Source of the DNA: Pseudomonas sp. 10S4
GTDB lineage: Bacteria; Pseudomonadota; Gammaproteobacteria; Pseudomonadales; Pseudomonadaceae
DNA length: 64,000 nucleotides
NCBI RefSeq assembly: GCF_034344865.1
Contig: NZ_CP133774.1
Coordinates: 4,402,001-4,466,000, forward strand
Direction of reading: 5' to 3'
Of the stretch, positions 7,640 through 16,899 are shown in pieces. Both the position numbers and the translations under genes were made by a program. The notes below the pieces were generated by a model. The model was given only the letters and a program-made list of their open reading frames with translations. It was not told where the DNA came from and did no database searches. Position 1 is the stretch's first letter. Each line of letters starts with the position of its first letter.

Positions 7640-9451
7640 ATGCCAACCCTCACCCGTTTCGCCGCTCTGCTCGACCAGGCAAAACGTGCCTTGCTGCTGG
7701 TCTGGGGCACGTCCCGCGGATTGTTTCTAGGATTAGTCCTGGCAACCCTGATCGCCGGCGTTCTCACGGCCCTTGCCGCATGGCTCGGCCAACGCATCGT
7801 CGACGCGGTAGTCACCGCCATGCAATTGCACGCGCAGCAGGGCAGTGCGCCGTTGTGGCCGGTGGTGCGTTATGTGTTGTTTGAGGCGGGTGTGCTGGCG
7901 TTGTTGTCCGGGACTCAACGGGCGCTGTCGGTTCAGCAGTCGCTGTTGCGGGTGCAGTTGGGGCAGAAGGTCAACACGATGATTCTGGAGAAGGCCCAGA
8001 CGTTGTCGTTGGTCCAGTTCGAGAACTCGGAGTTCTACGACAAGTTGGTTCGGGTGCGGCGCGAGGCGTCGACCCGGCCGTTGGCGTTAGTGATGAAGTC
8101 GTTGGGGCTGATCCAGAACCTGATCGTGCTGATCAGTTTCGGTGTGCTGTTGGTGCATTTTTCACCGTGGGCGCTGGTGTTGCTGGTGGTCGGGGCGTTG
8201 CCGGTGTTTTTTGCCGAGGCGCATTTCTCCGGGGATGCCTTCCGGTTGTTCACCCGGCGGGCGCCGGAGAGCCGGCAGCAGAGTTACATCGAGACGCTGC
8301 TGTCCCACGAAAGTTTTATCAAAGAGGTCAAGCTGTTCGGTTTTGCGCCGCTGCTGTTGAAGCGTTATCGCGACACGTTCAAGCGGCTCTACGCCGAAGA
8401 TCGCCGCCTGACCCTGCGCCGCGATGGCTGGGGTTTTGTCCTTGGTTTGCTGGGCACCGGGGCGTTTTATCTGGCGTATGCGTGGGTGGTGGTCGATACC
8501 GTTCACGGCAATATCACCCTCGGGCAGATGACCATGTACCTGGTGCTGTTCAAACAGGGACAAACCGCCGTCAGCAGCAGCCTGAGTGCGATCAGCGGTT
8601 TGTACGAAGATGGTCTTTACCTGTCGGCCCTTTACGAATACCTGGCCGAGCCGGTGGTGAGTGATACCGGCCATCTGACCGTGGGCGTGGTGCCCGGTGA
8701 TGGGTTGCGTTTCGAGAATGTCGGGTTTCGTTACCCGGAAGCCAGTCGAGCTGCGCTGGAAGGCATCGACCTGCACCTGGTGCCGGGTCGCAGCATGGCG
8801 CTGGTGGGGGAGAACGGTTCAGGCAAGACCACGCTGATCAAGTTGCTGACCCGGCTCTATCGCCCCGATCAGGGCCGCATCCTGCTGGACGGCAGCGACC
8901 TGCAAACCTGGGAAGAAGATGCGCTGAGACGGCGCATCGGGGTGATTTTCCAGGACTATATTCGCTATCAATTCTCCGTCGGCGAGAACATCGGCGTCGG
9001 CGATACCCTGGCTTTCGACGATGAAAAGCGCTGGAAGGAAGCCGCTGCCGAAGGCATGGCTGCGCCTTTTATCGAAGGGTTGGATCGCGGTTATGCCACG
9101 CAACTGGGGCGCTGGTTCGCCGGGGGGCAGGAGTTATCGGGCGGGCAATGGCAGAAGATCGCCTTGTCCCGCGCCTACATGCGCCGCGATGCTGACATCC
9201 TGATTCTGGACGAACCCACCTCAGCCCTTGACCCGGCGGCGGAAGCGGCGGTGTTCGAGCATTTCAGCCGGCACACCCAAGGTCGCATGACTCTGCTGAT
9301 CTCACACCGTTTTTCCAGTGTGCGCAATGCCGACCACATCATCGTGCTGGATCAGGGTTCGATCCTGGAGCGGGGCGATCACGACAGTCTGGTGGCCGCG
9401 GGCGGGCGTTATGCGCAGTTGTTTGACTTGCAGGCGCGGGGTTATCGCTAG
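7640..9451 (+). CDS. ABC transporter, fused permease and ATPase (exporter type)
   Basis: 603 residues from ATG 7640, where the homologous region begins. The upstream in-frame ATG at 7487 adds unconserved residues. The N-terminal half has about six hydrophobic helices. The C-terminal nucleotide-binding domain shows Walker A GENGSGKTT, Q-loop region IGVIFQDYIRYQF, signature LSGGQ, Walker B ILILDEPTSALDP and the H-loop LISHR. Half-transporter expected to dimerise in the inner membrane. Substrate unknown; it resembles the MsbA/cyclic-peptide exporter group. Convergent with the hydrolase gene, only 3 bp apart. Confidence 0.88.
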   Translation: MPTLTRFAALLDQAKRALLLVWGTSRGLFLGLVLATLIAGVLTALAAWLGQRIVDAVVTAMQLHAQQGSAPLWPVVRYVLFEAGVLALLSGTQRALSVQQSLLRVQLGQKVNTMILEKAQTLSLVQFENSEFYDKLVRVRREASTRPLALVMKSLGLIQNLIVLISFGVLLVHFSPWALVLLVVGALPVFFAEAHFSGDAFRLFTRRAPESRQQSYIETLLSHESFIKEVKLFGFAPLLLKRYRDTFKRLYAEDRRLTLRRDGWGFVLGLLGTGAFYLAYAWVVVDTVHGNITLGQMTMYLVLFKQGQTAVSSSLSAISGLYEDGLYLSALYEYLAEPVVSDTGHLTVGVVPGDGLRFENVGFRYPEASRAALEGIDLHLVPGRSMALVGENGSGKTTLIKLLTRLYRPDQGRILLDGSDLQTWEEDALRRRIGVIFQDYIRYQFSVGENIGVGDTLAFDDEKRWKEAAAEGMAAPFIEGLDRGYATQLGRWFAGGQELSGGQWQKIALSRAYMRRDADILILDEPTSALDPAAEAAVFEHFSRHTQGRMTLLISHRFSSVRNADHIIVLDQGSILERGDHDSLVAAGGRYAQLFDLQARGYR

Positions 9452-9454
9452 GCT

Positions 9455-10405
9455 TCAAGTGTCCCGGGAACTCCGGTTCACGGCTGCGACCTGAGCAGGT
9501 TTGGTGTTCATCAGATTTTCGATTGCCTGGCGATACTGGCTGCCGCCCAGGCTCATGCTGTTGTTGTGCGTGCCGCCGGGCACCAACAGCAGGCGCTTGG
9601 GTTCGTTGGCGGCATTGAACAACTGCTCGCTGAAGCGCGGGGGCATAAACGCATCGGCCAGGCCATGGACCACCAGCAGCGGCATGCCGATGTCAGTAAT
9701 CTTGTCGATGGAATCGAATTTCTGCGACAGCAACCAACGCACCGGCAGCGATTTTACTGGCAGGTTCTCGTCGGCCACTTGCGCGACCGCATCCCCCAGC
9801 GAGGTGAAGGTGGACTCAATCACCAACCCGCGCACCGGCACTGCAACGTGGTTCTTTTTCGCCTGGGCGGCCAGGTCGGCCGCGAGGTCGATGGCCACCG
9901 CGCCGCCCAACGAGTGACCGTAGATCAGGCGTTTATTGGCGTCCGGTTGCATCGTCTTGAAGCGTTCCCAGGCGACGTGAGCGTCTTCGTAAACGCTGGC
10001 TTCCGACGGCAGATTACCCTTGCTCTGGCCGAACCCGCGGTAGTCGATGGCCAGCACCGAAAAGCCCATGGCCCGTAGTTGCTCGATGCGAAACGCCTGG
10101 CCGGTGAGATTCCAGCGCACGCCGTGCAAATAGAGGATCGACGGCGCATCGCGGCGCGCGGCCGGCCACCACCAGGCATGCAGGCTTTGATTGCCCTTGA
10201 AGCTGGAAGGCTTGATGTCGAACTCTTGAACATCCTGCGGCAAGCCGTGATACCAGCTGGCGGTGCCTGGCTCGATCCGAAACAGCAATTCGCGTTCTTT
10301 GTACTTGAGCACCCCGCAACTCACCGGCAGACCGACGATCAGCAGTGCCATGCACAGCAACGGCAACCAGCGCCGACCCAAGCGGCTCATGAAGGTAGAA
10401 AACAT
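9455..10405 (-). CDS. Alpha/beta hydrolase (BEM46-like), membrane anchored
   Basis: 316 residues from ATG 10405, although ATG 10390 is also possible. An N-terminal hydrophobic segment (WLPLLCMALLIVGLPVSC) could be a signal anchor or an atypical lipobox. The nucleophile elbow is GHSLGG, the acid is probably Asp in VHGLADAFM and the His is in PGGTHNN. The oxyanion-hole region ILYLHG precedes. Family members are serine hydrolases of unknown natural substrate. Single gene, facing away from the deoxyribose locus. Confidence 0.82.
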   Translation of the reverse strand: MFSTFMSRLGRRWLPLLCMALLIVGLPVSCGVLKYKERELLFRIEPGTASWYHGLPQDVQEFDIKPSSFKGNQSLHAWWWPAARRDAPSILYLHGVRWNLTGQAFRIEQLRAMGFSVLAIDYRGFGQSKGNLPSEASVYEDAHVAWERFKTMQPDANKRLIYGHSLGGAVAIDLAADLAAQAKKNHVAVPVRGLVIESTFTSLGDAVAQVADENLPVKSLPVRWLLSQKFDSIDKITDIGMPLLVVHGLADAFMPPRFSEQLFNAANEPKRLLLVPGGTHNNSMSLGGSQYRQAIENLMNTKPAQVAAVNRSSRDT

Positions 10406-10519
10406 GCAGCGGTCCAGTCGATCAAGGGAAAGCACGGGTTTTAACAGATGCGCGCCGGGGACGGGGGATTAATTCGACAGCCGTATGTTGCACAGTGTTA
10501 TGCGTTACCTCCATCCCCT

Positions 10520-10545
10520 GTGGGAGCGAGCAGGCTCACTCCCAC
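10520..10545. repeat. Short REP-like hairpin
   Basis: GTGGGAGCGAGCAGGCTCAC followed by TCCCAC: a single compact hairpin of the GTGGGAGCGAGC family, in the 415-bp gap before the sugar kinase gene. Confidence 0.75.
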
Positions 10546-10591
10546 AGTGGATCTGTGTCGTTCAACCGATCAATGTCCACCGCAGTCCCTT

Positions 10592-10681
10592 GTAGGAGCG
10601 AGGCTTGCCCGCGAAGGCGTCAGCACAGTCGGCATCGATGTCGTCTGACACTCCGCCTTCGCGGGCAAGCCTCGCTCCTAC
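10592..10681. repeat. REP doublet (GTAGGAGCGAGGC variant)
   Basis: Inverted units GTAGGAGCGAGGCTTGCCCG and CGGGCAAGCCTCGCTCCTAC, separated by about 45 bp. Same architecture as the other doublets but a different sequence variant. Confidence 0.9.
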
Positions 10682-10753
10682 GGGATTTGCGCAAAGCCGC
10701 TCGTCTTTGCCTGCCCACCTGCCCAATAAAAAAGATTGAATAATCACATTAAA

Positions 10754-10769
10754 TGTTATTTAAATAACA
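10754..10769. promoter_or_regulatory. Probable DeoR operator, copy 1
   Basis: Perfect 16-bp palindrome TGTTATTTAAATAACA, 51 bp upstream of the kinase start. An almost identical site (one base different) lies between deoR and deoC at 14957. Two copies in the two promoter regions of one pathway, with a DeoR-family gene in between, make repressor binding the natural reading. That is inference, not shown. Confidence 0.7.
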
Positions 10770-10820
10770 AAACAAGAACGCCAGCCATCAGCCTGGCAGC
10801 CGCAACAAGGTGGAATAGCA

Positions 10821-11747
10821 ATGAGCAAGATCGCAGTCATCGGCAGCAATATGGTGGATCTGATCACCTACATCGACCGCATGCCGGCTCAGGGCGAGAC
10901 GCTTGAAGCGCCGGGGTTTGCCCTGGGTTGCGGCGGTAAAGGCGCCAATCAAGCGGTGGCCGCAGCCAAGCTTGGGGCAGATGTGTTGATGCTGACCAAG
11001 GTCGGCGATGACATGTTCGCCGACAATACCCTGGCCAACTTCCAGCGCTTCGGCATCGACACCCGCTACGTGCAGCGTGTGCCGGGCGTGTCCAGCGGCG
11101 TGGCGCCGATCTTCGTCCAGGCCGACTCGCACAACAGCATTCTCATCGTCAAAGGTGCCAACGCTCATCTCGTCCCGGCCGATATCGACGCCGCTGCGCA
11201 GGCCCTGCGTGAGTGCGCGCTGATCGTGCTGCAACTCGAAATCAATGTCGAAACCGTTTACTACGCCATTGCGTTCGGTCGAGAACACAACATTCCCGTG
11301 CTGCTCAACCCAGCGCCAGCCCTGGCGGGGCTAAGCCGCGAACACCTGGCGCAGCTGGATTTTCTGGTGCCCAACGAATCGGAACTGGCGCTGATCAGCG
11401 GCCAGACTGTCGACTCCCCTGAGTCAGCGCTAAAAGCCGCAAAAACCCTGGTCGCCAGCGGCATTCGCCATGTGATCGTGACCCTCGGCCAGCAAGGCGC
11501 GCTGTACGTCGGCGAAGAGGGTGAGTTCCAGATTCCCGGCCTGCGGGTCGCCGCCCGCGACACCACCGGCGCCGGGGATGCGTTCATCGGTTGCTTCATC
11601 CAGCACTGGAGTCGCGACCACGATATCCGCGCCGCCATGACCCAGGCAGTCGCCTATTCCGCCTGCTCGGTCACCGGCCTGGGCACCCAGACTTCCTACC
11701 CGGACGCCCTCGCATTCGCTGATTTCCAGCGCCAACTCGACGCCTGA
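10821..11747 (+). CDS. deoK: Ribokinase-family sugar kinase, probable deoxyribokinase
   Basis: 308 residues, PfkB/ribokinase fold. Signature 1 is GFALGCGGKGANQAVAAAKLG (about residues 33-53) and signature 2 with the catalytic Asp is DTTGAGDAFIG (about 251-261). By sequence alone it is RbsK-like. The linked permease, DeoR repressor and deoxyribose-phosphate aldolase argue for phosphorylation of 2-deoxyribose to deoxyribose-5-phosphate. First gene of a three-gene plus-strand operon; the MFS gene follows 41 bp later. Confidence 0.85.
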   Translation: MSKIAVIGSNMVDLITYIDRMPAQGETLEAPGFALGCGGKGANQAVAAAKLGADVLMLTKVGDDMFADNTLANFQRFGIDTRYVQRVPGVSSGVAPIFVQADSHNSILIVKGANAHLVPADIDAAAQALRECALIVLQLEINVETVYYAIAFGREHNIPVLLNPAPALAGLSREHLAQLDFLVPNESELALISGQTVDSPESALKAAKTLVASGIRHVIVTLGQQGALYVGEEGEFQIPGLRVAARDTTGAGDAFIGCFIQHWSRDHDIRAAMTQAVAYSACSVTGLGTQTSYPDALAFADFQRQLDA

Positions 11748-11788
11748 CGTCGAGCTGATTCACCCCTTAAAACTCACGGAGAACAACA

Positions 11789-13120
11789 ATGACAAAGCCT
11801 CCGCTCCAACAGACGCCCGATGGTTTTTACCTGAACCGCACGCCCTGGTTCGCCTTCATCTTGCTGTGCAGTATCTTCGCGCTGTGGGCGGCGGCCGCGA
11901 GCATGAACGACGTGCTCATCGCACATTTCAAGAAAGCCTTTCTGCTCAGCGATTTCCAGACCGCATTCGTGCAGTCGGCGTTTTACCTCGGCTACTTTTT
12001 CGTAGCAATTCCAGCGGCGTTGGTGGTTCGGCGATTCAGCTACAAGACCACCATCCTCATCGGCCTGATGCTCTACATGCTCGGTTGCTTGCTGTTCTTT
12101 CCGGCAGCATCGACGGCCAAGTACGGTATGTTCCTGCTGGCGCTGTTCGTGATCGCGGCAGGCCTGTCGTTTCTCGAAACCGCCTGCAACACCTATTCGA
12201 CCCTGATGGGCCCACGGGAAACCGGCACCCGTCGCCTGAACATCTCCCAGACCTTCCACCCGTTCGGCGCGATGGCCGGGGTGTACGTCGGCAGTTTCGT
12301 GATGTTCAAGGACACCGACGCCACCCGCGAGCAGCTCACACAAATGAGCGCCTCGGACGCGGCGATCCAGCAACTGCAAATGATCCAGTCCACCTTGCTG
12401 CCGTACAAATGGATGATCGCGGTGCTGGTGCTGATGTTCATCCTGATCGCCATCACCCGGTTTCCGAAGTGCAAGGGCAATCAACCGAGCAACAAGAAAA
12501 CCGCCAGCCTCGGCCAAAGCCTGTCGCGGTTGTGGGGCAACAAGCGTTTCACCTTCGGCGTACTGGCGCAGTTTCTCTATGTCGGGGCGCAGGTTGGTGT
12601 GTGGAGTTTCACCATTCGCCTGGCCATGCAGTTGGGCGGGATGAACGAGCGCAGCGCATCGTGGTTCCTGCTGACGACCTTCGCCGCCTACTTCGTCGGC
12701 AAAATGATCGCCAACGTATTGATGCGCAAACTGCACCCGGCCAAGGTGCTGGCGGTGTATGGCGTGCTGTGCATCGTGTTGCTGGCCTACACCATCCTGG
12801 TGCCGAACATCACGGCGGTGTATGCGGCGGTCGGTGTGAGTGTGTTTCTCGGCCCGTGCTGGCCGACCATTTATGGCCTGACCATCGACGGCCTCGGTGA
12901 AGACACCGGCGTTGGCGGTTCACTGTTGGTGATGAGCATTGTCGGTGGCGGGGTGATCCCGATCTTCCAGGGCCTGCTCTCCGACTACAGCGGCGGCAAC
13001 ATGCAACTGGCCTACAGCGTGCCGTTGCTGTGCTTCATCGTGATCGTCGCCTACGCAGTGCGCTGCTTGCGTCATTCCGCCAGCGAGCGGGCGCCGGTGG
13101 GTGTGGCGGTGACCTCATGA
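11789..13120 (+). CDS. deoP: MFS sugar permease (FucP type), probable deoxyribose transporter
   Basis: 443 residues with twelve predicted membrane helices, preceded by CGGAG. The start of the membrane part (FALWAAAASMNDVLIAHFKKAF) and the ETACNTYSTLMGP segment are those of the FucP fucose:H+ symporter family. Between the kinase and the epimerase-like gene, with stop/start overlap to the latter. In Salmonella the deoQKPX locus has a related permease (established knowledge), which supports deoxyribose as substrate. Confidence 0.82.
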   Translation: MTKPPLQQTPDGFYLNRTPWFAFILLCSIFALWAAAASMNDVLIAHFKKAFLLSDFQTAFVQSAFYLGYFFVAIPAALVVRRFSYKTTILIGLMLYMLGCLLFFPAASTAKYGMFLLALFVIAAGLSFLETACNTYSTLMGPRETGTRRLNISQTFHPFGAMAGVYVGSFVMFKDTDATREQLTQMSASDAAIQQLQMIQSTLLPYKWMIAVLVLMFILIAITRFPKCKGNQPSNKKTASLGQSLSRLWGNKRFTFGVLAQFLYVGAQVGVWSFTIRLAMQLGGMNERSASWFLLTTFAAYFVGKMIANVLMRKLHPAKVLAVYGVLCIVLLAYTILVPNITAVYAAVGVSVFLGPCWPTIYGLTIDGLGEDTGVGGSLLVMSIVGGGVIPIFQGLLSDYSGGNMQLAYSVPLLCFIVIVAYAVRCLRHSASERAPVGVAVTS

Positions 13121-14175
13121 GCACGCGGATCAATCTCTATCCGGCACTGTTTGGCGACGCGCCGAAAACACTGCTGGAATCTGCGCACTTCAAGGTCAGC
13201 GCCAGCACTTATCCCAGCGGTGTGCTGGCGCTGGAAATGACCAACAGCCGTGGAAAACTGGTGGTGCTGCCGTATCAGGGCCAGATGATCTGGGACGCCG
13301 TGTTCGACGGCTGCGACCTGACCATGAGCAACCTGTTCAGCCAGCCAAAACCGAGCCCGACGGTGATCGGCACCTATGGCTGTTTCATGTTCCACAGCGG
13401 CTTGCTGCGCAACGGTTGCCCCACGCCCGACGACGACCATCCGTTGCACGGCGAGATGCCTTGCGCGGCGATGGATCGCGCCTGGCTTACGGTCGGCGAA
13501 GACAGTGCCGGACCCTTCCTGCGCTTGGGCGGTGAGTATGAATACGCCCAGGGTTTTGGCGACCGCTATCTGGCCAGCCCGAGCGTGACCTTGCGTGCCG
13601 ACTCGGGGCTGTTCGATATCGCCATGAACGTGACCAACCTGGCCGGCAAACCCATGGACCTGATGTACATGGCCCATATGAATTACGCCTACGTCGAGGG
13701 CGCCCGGTTCATCGAGCCGTTGGGGTTTGAAAAGGTGCGTTTGCGCAGCAGCGTGCCGGCTCACGTGAAACCGACGCCGGCCTGGAGCCATTACATGGAG
13801 CAGTTGGCGCTGGAGCCGGAACAGTTTCAATCCCTGGACCGCCCAGACCTCTACGACCCGGAGATCGTGTTTTTCTTCGACGGCGTGCGCGCCGATTCAA
13901 ATGGCGATGCGCATTTTCTGCTGAGTCATCCGGACGGCGCGGCGTTCTACACGTGCTATCGCCCCGACCAATTCGACCATGCCGCGCGCTGGATCCTGCA
14001 CAACGCCGATCAGCAAGTGGCGGCGTTCGTCTTGCCCGCCACCTGTGAGCCGGAAGGCTATCGCGCCGAGTCCGCCAAAGGCCATGTGCGGGCATTGGCG
14101 GCGGGGGAGACGGCGGCGTTCAAGGTCACCACCGGATATCTCAAGAAGGCCGAACAACAGGCCTTGATCAGATGA
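13117..14175 (+). CDS. DUF4432 / aldose-1-epimerase-like protein
   Basis: 352 residues. Its ATG overlaps the permease stop (ATGA), indicating translational coupling. Beta-rich galactose-mutarotase-like fold; candidate active-site residues include the His in DDDHPLHGEMP (about 109-113) and the MYMAHMNYAY segment. It may interconvert sugar anomers taken up by the permease, comparable in position to deoX of Salmonella. This is inference from operon context. The 3' end overlaps the convergent deoR gene by 8 bp. Confidence 0.72.
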   Translation: MSTRINLYPALFGDAPKTLLESAHFKVSASTYPSGVLALEMTNSRGKLVVLPYQGQMIWDAVFDGCDLTMSNLFSQPKPSPTVIGTYGCFMFHSGLLRNGCPTPDDDHPLHGEMPCAAMDRAWLTVGEDSAGPFLRLGGEYEYAQGFGDRYLASPSVTLRADSGLFDIAMNVTNLAGKPMDLMYMAHMNYAYVEGARFIEPLGFEKVRLRSSVPAHVKPTPAWSHYMEQLALEPEQFQSLDRPDLYDPEIVFFFDGVRADSNGDAHFLLSHPDGAAFYTCYRPDQFDHAARWILHNADQQVAAFVLPATCEPEGYRAESAKGHVRALAAGETAAFKVTTGYLKKAEQQALIR

Positions 14176-14938
14176 TCAGTTGCGCGCCGCTGGCGGCAAT
14201 CGCGTCGCGGTAGGCCTTGGGGATTTTTTTGTCGCTGACCACGTACTGGAAATCCTCAAGGGCGGCGAAATGCGCAGTGCGCACCGTGTCGAACTTGCTG
14301 TGGTCGGCCAGCAGCAAGCGCTGTTGCGCCTGGCGCAGGACCTTCTGCTTGACCTCCACTTCATTGAAATTGAAGCAGGTCACGCCGAGGTCCTGGCTGA
14401 TGCCGGCGGCCGAGACAAAGGCCCAGGTCAGGCGCACATTGTCGAGGATGCCGGTTTCGCTGGTGTTCTCGAACACCTGGTTTTTGCGGTGGAACGTGCC
14501 GCCGCAGACCACAATGTGACAGTTGGGTTTTTGCGAGAGTTTGAGCAGCACGTTCAGGGAGTTGCACACGGCGGTGAATTCGAGCTCGTCGGGGATGAAA
14601 TCCACCACAAACGGCGTGGTGGTGCCGCAGTCGAAGAACACTGTGTCGCCGGGCTGGATAAACCGTGCGGCGAGTTTGCCGATACGGCGTTTTTCCTCGA
14701 CGTGCCGGGTGTCCTGTTCGGCCACGCGGTAATCGCCGGGGTCATTGCCGTCGTGGATTTTGGTGATGTAGCCGCCGAGCAGGCGCAGGTGGTCGGTGTA
14801 CTTGCTCAGATCGCGGCGCAGGGTCATCTCCGATACGTCCAGCAACGCCGCCATTTCGCGCAGGTGAATGGCGCTCTGGTCTTGCAGGGCTTGTTGAATC
14901 AGCTTGAGACGCTCGGCTTTTTTACTGTCCACAGGCAT
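14168..14938 (-). CDS. deoR: DeoR-family repressor of the deoxyribose genes
   Basis: 256 residues. The N-terminal DeoR helix-turn-helix (RLKLIQQALQDQ..HLREMAALLDVSEMTLRRDL) spans about 9-50. The C-terminal DeoRC sensor domain shows VFFDCGTTTPFVVDFIP and the AAGI..GVTCFN region. The effector in this family is a sugar phosphate. Flanked by the kinase operon and deoC, with matching palindromes in both target promoter regions, one of them directly upstream of its own start, so autoregulation is likely. Confidence 0.85.
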   Translation of the reverse strand: MPVDSKKAERLKLIQQALQDQSAIHLREMAALLDVSEMTLRRDLSKYTDHLRLLGGYITKIHDGNDPGDYRVAEQDTRHVEEKRRIGKLAARFIQPGDTVFFDCGTTTPFVVDFIPDELEFTAVCNSLNVLLKLSQKPNCHIVVCGGTFHRKNQVFENTSETGILDNVRLTWAFVSAAGISQDLGVTCFNFNEVEVKQKVLRQAQQRLLLADHSKFDTVRTAHFAALEDFQYVVSDKKIPKAYRDAIAASGAQLII

Positions 14939-14956
14939 TCCGGGGTTGATTGTTGA

Positions 14957-14972
14957 TGTTATTTAAGTAACA
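14957..14972. promoter_or_regulatory. Probable DeoR operator, copy 2
   Basis: TGTTATTTAAGTAACA in the 121-bp deoR-deoC divergent region. It differs from the 10754 site by a single base. A weaker copy, TGTTA-N6-TAACG, follows at 14978-14993, so this promoter may have two adjacent sites. Confidence 0.7.
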
Positions 14973-15059
14973 TTAATTGTTAGTTTTGTAACGTTTTTGC
15001 GCAAATGATCCTCGATTGTGGCGCAGGGGCATTTGAATATACAAACAGGAGTTTTTGCG

Positions 15060-15749
15060 ATGGCCCATCTCCCACCCCAGGCACTGGCGCAGTACATCGA
15101 TCACACCTTGTTGGCGCCGGACGCTTCCCGCAAGCAAATCGCCACCCTGTGCCGCGAGGCGGCGGAACATGGCTTCTATTCGGTGTGCGTAAACTCCGGG
15201 CAAGTGCCCCATGCTGCGCAGTGTCTGGCGGGGCACAGCGTCAAGGTTTGCGCGGTGGTCGGCTTCCCGCTGGGCGCCGGGCTGAGCGACACCAAGGCCT
15301 TCGAAGCCGAGCGGGCGATTGCGGCCGGCGCTGGCGAGATCGACATGGTGTTGAACATCGGTGGATTGAAGGACGGTTTGTACGCCGAAGTTCAGGCCGA
15401 CATCGCCCTGGTCAAACAAGCCTGCGGCAGTGTGCCGCTGAAAGTCATCCTGGAAACCTGCCTGCTCACCGACGCCGAAAAAGTGAAGGCCTGCGAAATC
15501 TGCCGCGATCTGAACGTTGCGTTCGTCAAGACCTCCACCGGCTTCCACCCCGCCGGCGGGGCCACCGTGCGATGACGGTCGCGCCTGATGCGCCGCACGG
15601 TGGGTGCAAACATTGGCGTGAAGGCCTCGGGCGGCGTGCGCGATTACCCGACCGCGCTGGCGATGATCGAGGCTGGCGCGACACGCCTTGGCAGCAGCTC
15701 AGGCATCGCAATCATCGGTGGCGCCGAGGCGGCGGGTGAAGGCTACTGA
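15060..15749 (+). pseudogene. deoC: Deoxyribose-phosphate aldolase, interrupted by an in-frame TGA
   Basis: Class I aldolase cleaving deoxyribose-5-phosphate to acetaldehyde and glyceraldehyde-3-phosphate. AGGAG precedes ATG 15060. The active-site lysine is in [15 protein letters not shown] and the second lysine in [11 protein letters not shown]. Between these, bases 15570-15587 are disordered. The frame downstream is the same as upstream, but three extra bases are present relative to the expected V-R-D-V-A-L-M and a TGA lies at 15573-15575. As written, translation stops at residue 171. Either a local base-calling fault or a real lesion; with it, the deoxyribose pathway would lack its last enzyme. 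Confidence 0.8.
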
Positions 15750-16747
15750 TCAGTCCATCTGCAACACAATCTTGCCGATATGATCGCCGGCTTCCATCCG
15801 CGCGTGAGCCTGTGCGGCGTCGGTGAACGGGTAGACCTTGTCGATCATCGGCAAGCAACGCCCGGCCGACAGTACCGGCCAGACGTATTCGTACAGCCCT
15901 TGGGCGATGGCGGCTTTTTCTTCCTTGGTGCGCGAGCGCAGCAGTGAGCCGGTGATGATTGCGCGTTTGGCCATGATCGCGAGCAAGTCGACGTCGTTGG
16001 CGTGGGCGCCGCCGAGGAAGCCGAGCATCACCAGTCGGCCTTCCATGGCCAGTGCTGCGACGTTGTTGTTGAAGTACGAGCCGCCCATGATGTCGAGGAT
16101 CACGTCGGCGCCTTTGCCGGCGGTTTTTTCGGCAATGACCTGGGCGAAATCCTGATCGCGATAGTTGATCGGCCTGGCGCCGAGTTTGCGAATCGCTTCG
16201 CATTTTTCCTCGCTGCCGGCGGTGGCGAAGGCCTCTACGCCGAACTCGCGGCAGAGCATCAACGCGGTGGTGCCGATGCCGCTGGTGCCGCCATGAATCA
16301 ATGCGTGTTGACCTTTGCTGGCGCCGCCCATTTCAAACAGATTGGCCCACACCGTAAAAAGGATTCCGGAATCGCTGCTGCGTGAATCCAGTCCATGTCA
16401 TCGGGAATCGGCAAGGTCTGGCTGGCCGGGGCAACGCAATATTGCGCATAACCGCCGCCATTGGTCAGCGCACAGACCTTGTCGCCCAGCACAAACTCAC
16501 TGACCCCTTTGCCGACCGCCACCACTTCACCGGCCACTTCCAGCCCGGGAATCGGGCTCATGCCAGGTTTCATCGGGTACTTGCCGGCACGCTGGATCAC
16601 ATCGGGGCGATTGACCCCGGCGGCGTAGACGCGGATCAGCACTTCACCGGCGGCAACCACCGGCATCGGCACATCCTTCGGTTGCAGGACTTCGGGGCCG
16701 CCGGGCTGGGTGATTTCGATCAGGGTCATGGTTTGGGGCAGGTTCAT
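15750..16747 (-). pseudogene. NAD(P)H:quinone oxidoreductase (zinc-independent MDR), frameshifted
   Basis: Would be a 332-residue medium-chain reductase. The N-terminal part reads MNLPQTMTLIEITQPGGPEV and on to DWIHAAAIPESF. One base is missing near 16355 next to a run of five A (plus strand). The C-terminal part resumes with VWANLFEMGG and the nucleotide-binding motif HGGTSGIGTTA. AGGA lies about 12 bases before ATG 16747. Stop is immediately adjacent to the deoC stop (convergent). Otherwise complete, so the frameshift may be a sequence error. Confidence 0.8.
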
Positions 16748-16802
16748 TTTTTGGGTTCCTGTGCAGAAGATCGTTAATAAGTGGGACCGTGTGGTGTTGC
16801 TG

Positions 16803-16899
16803 AAGATCAAAAGATCGCAGCCTCGTTTTACTCGACAGCTCCTACAGGGTGTACGCGATCCAATGTAGGAGCTGGCGCAGCCTGCGATCTTTTGATCTT
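16803..16899. repeat. Long inverted repeat (AAGATCAAAAGATCGCAG type)
   Basis: Arms AAGATCAAAAGATCGCAG (16803-16820) and its exact complement CTGCGATCTTTTGATCTT (16882-16899), with inner arms CAGCTCCTACA / TGTAGGAGCTG. A third repeat family of fluorescens-group genomes. Single units occur at 26794 and about 35304. Confidence 0.85.

Noticed and set aside
15573..15575. deoC TGA as a selenocysteine codon
   Set aside because: DeoC has no Cys/Sec at this place, no SECIS-like hairpin is evident and flanking bases are disordered.
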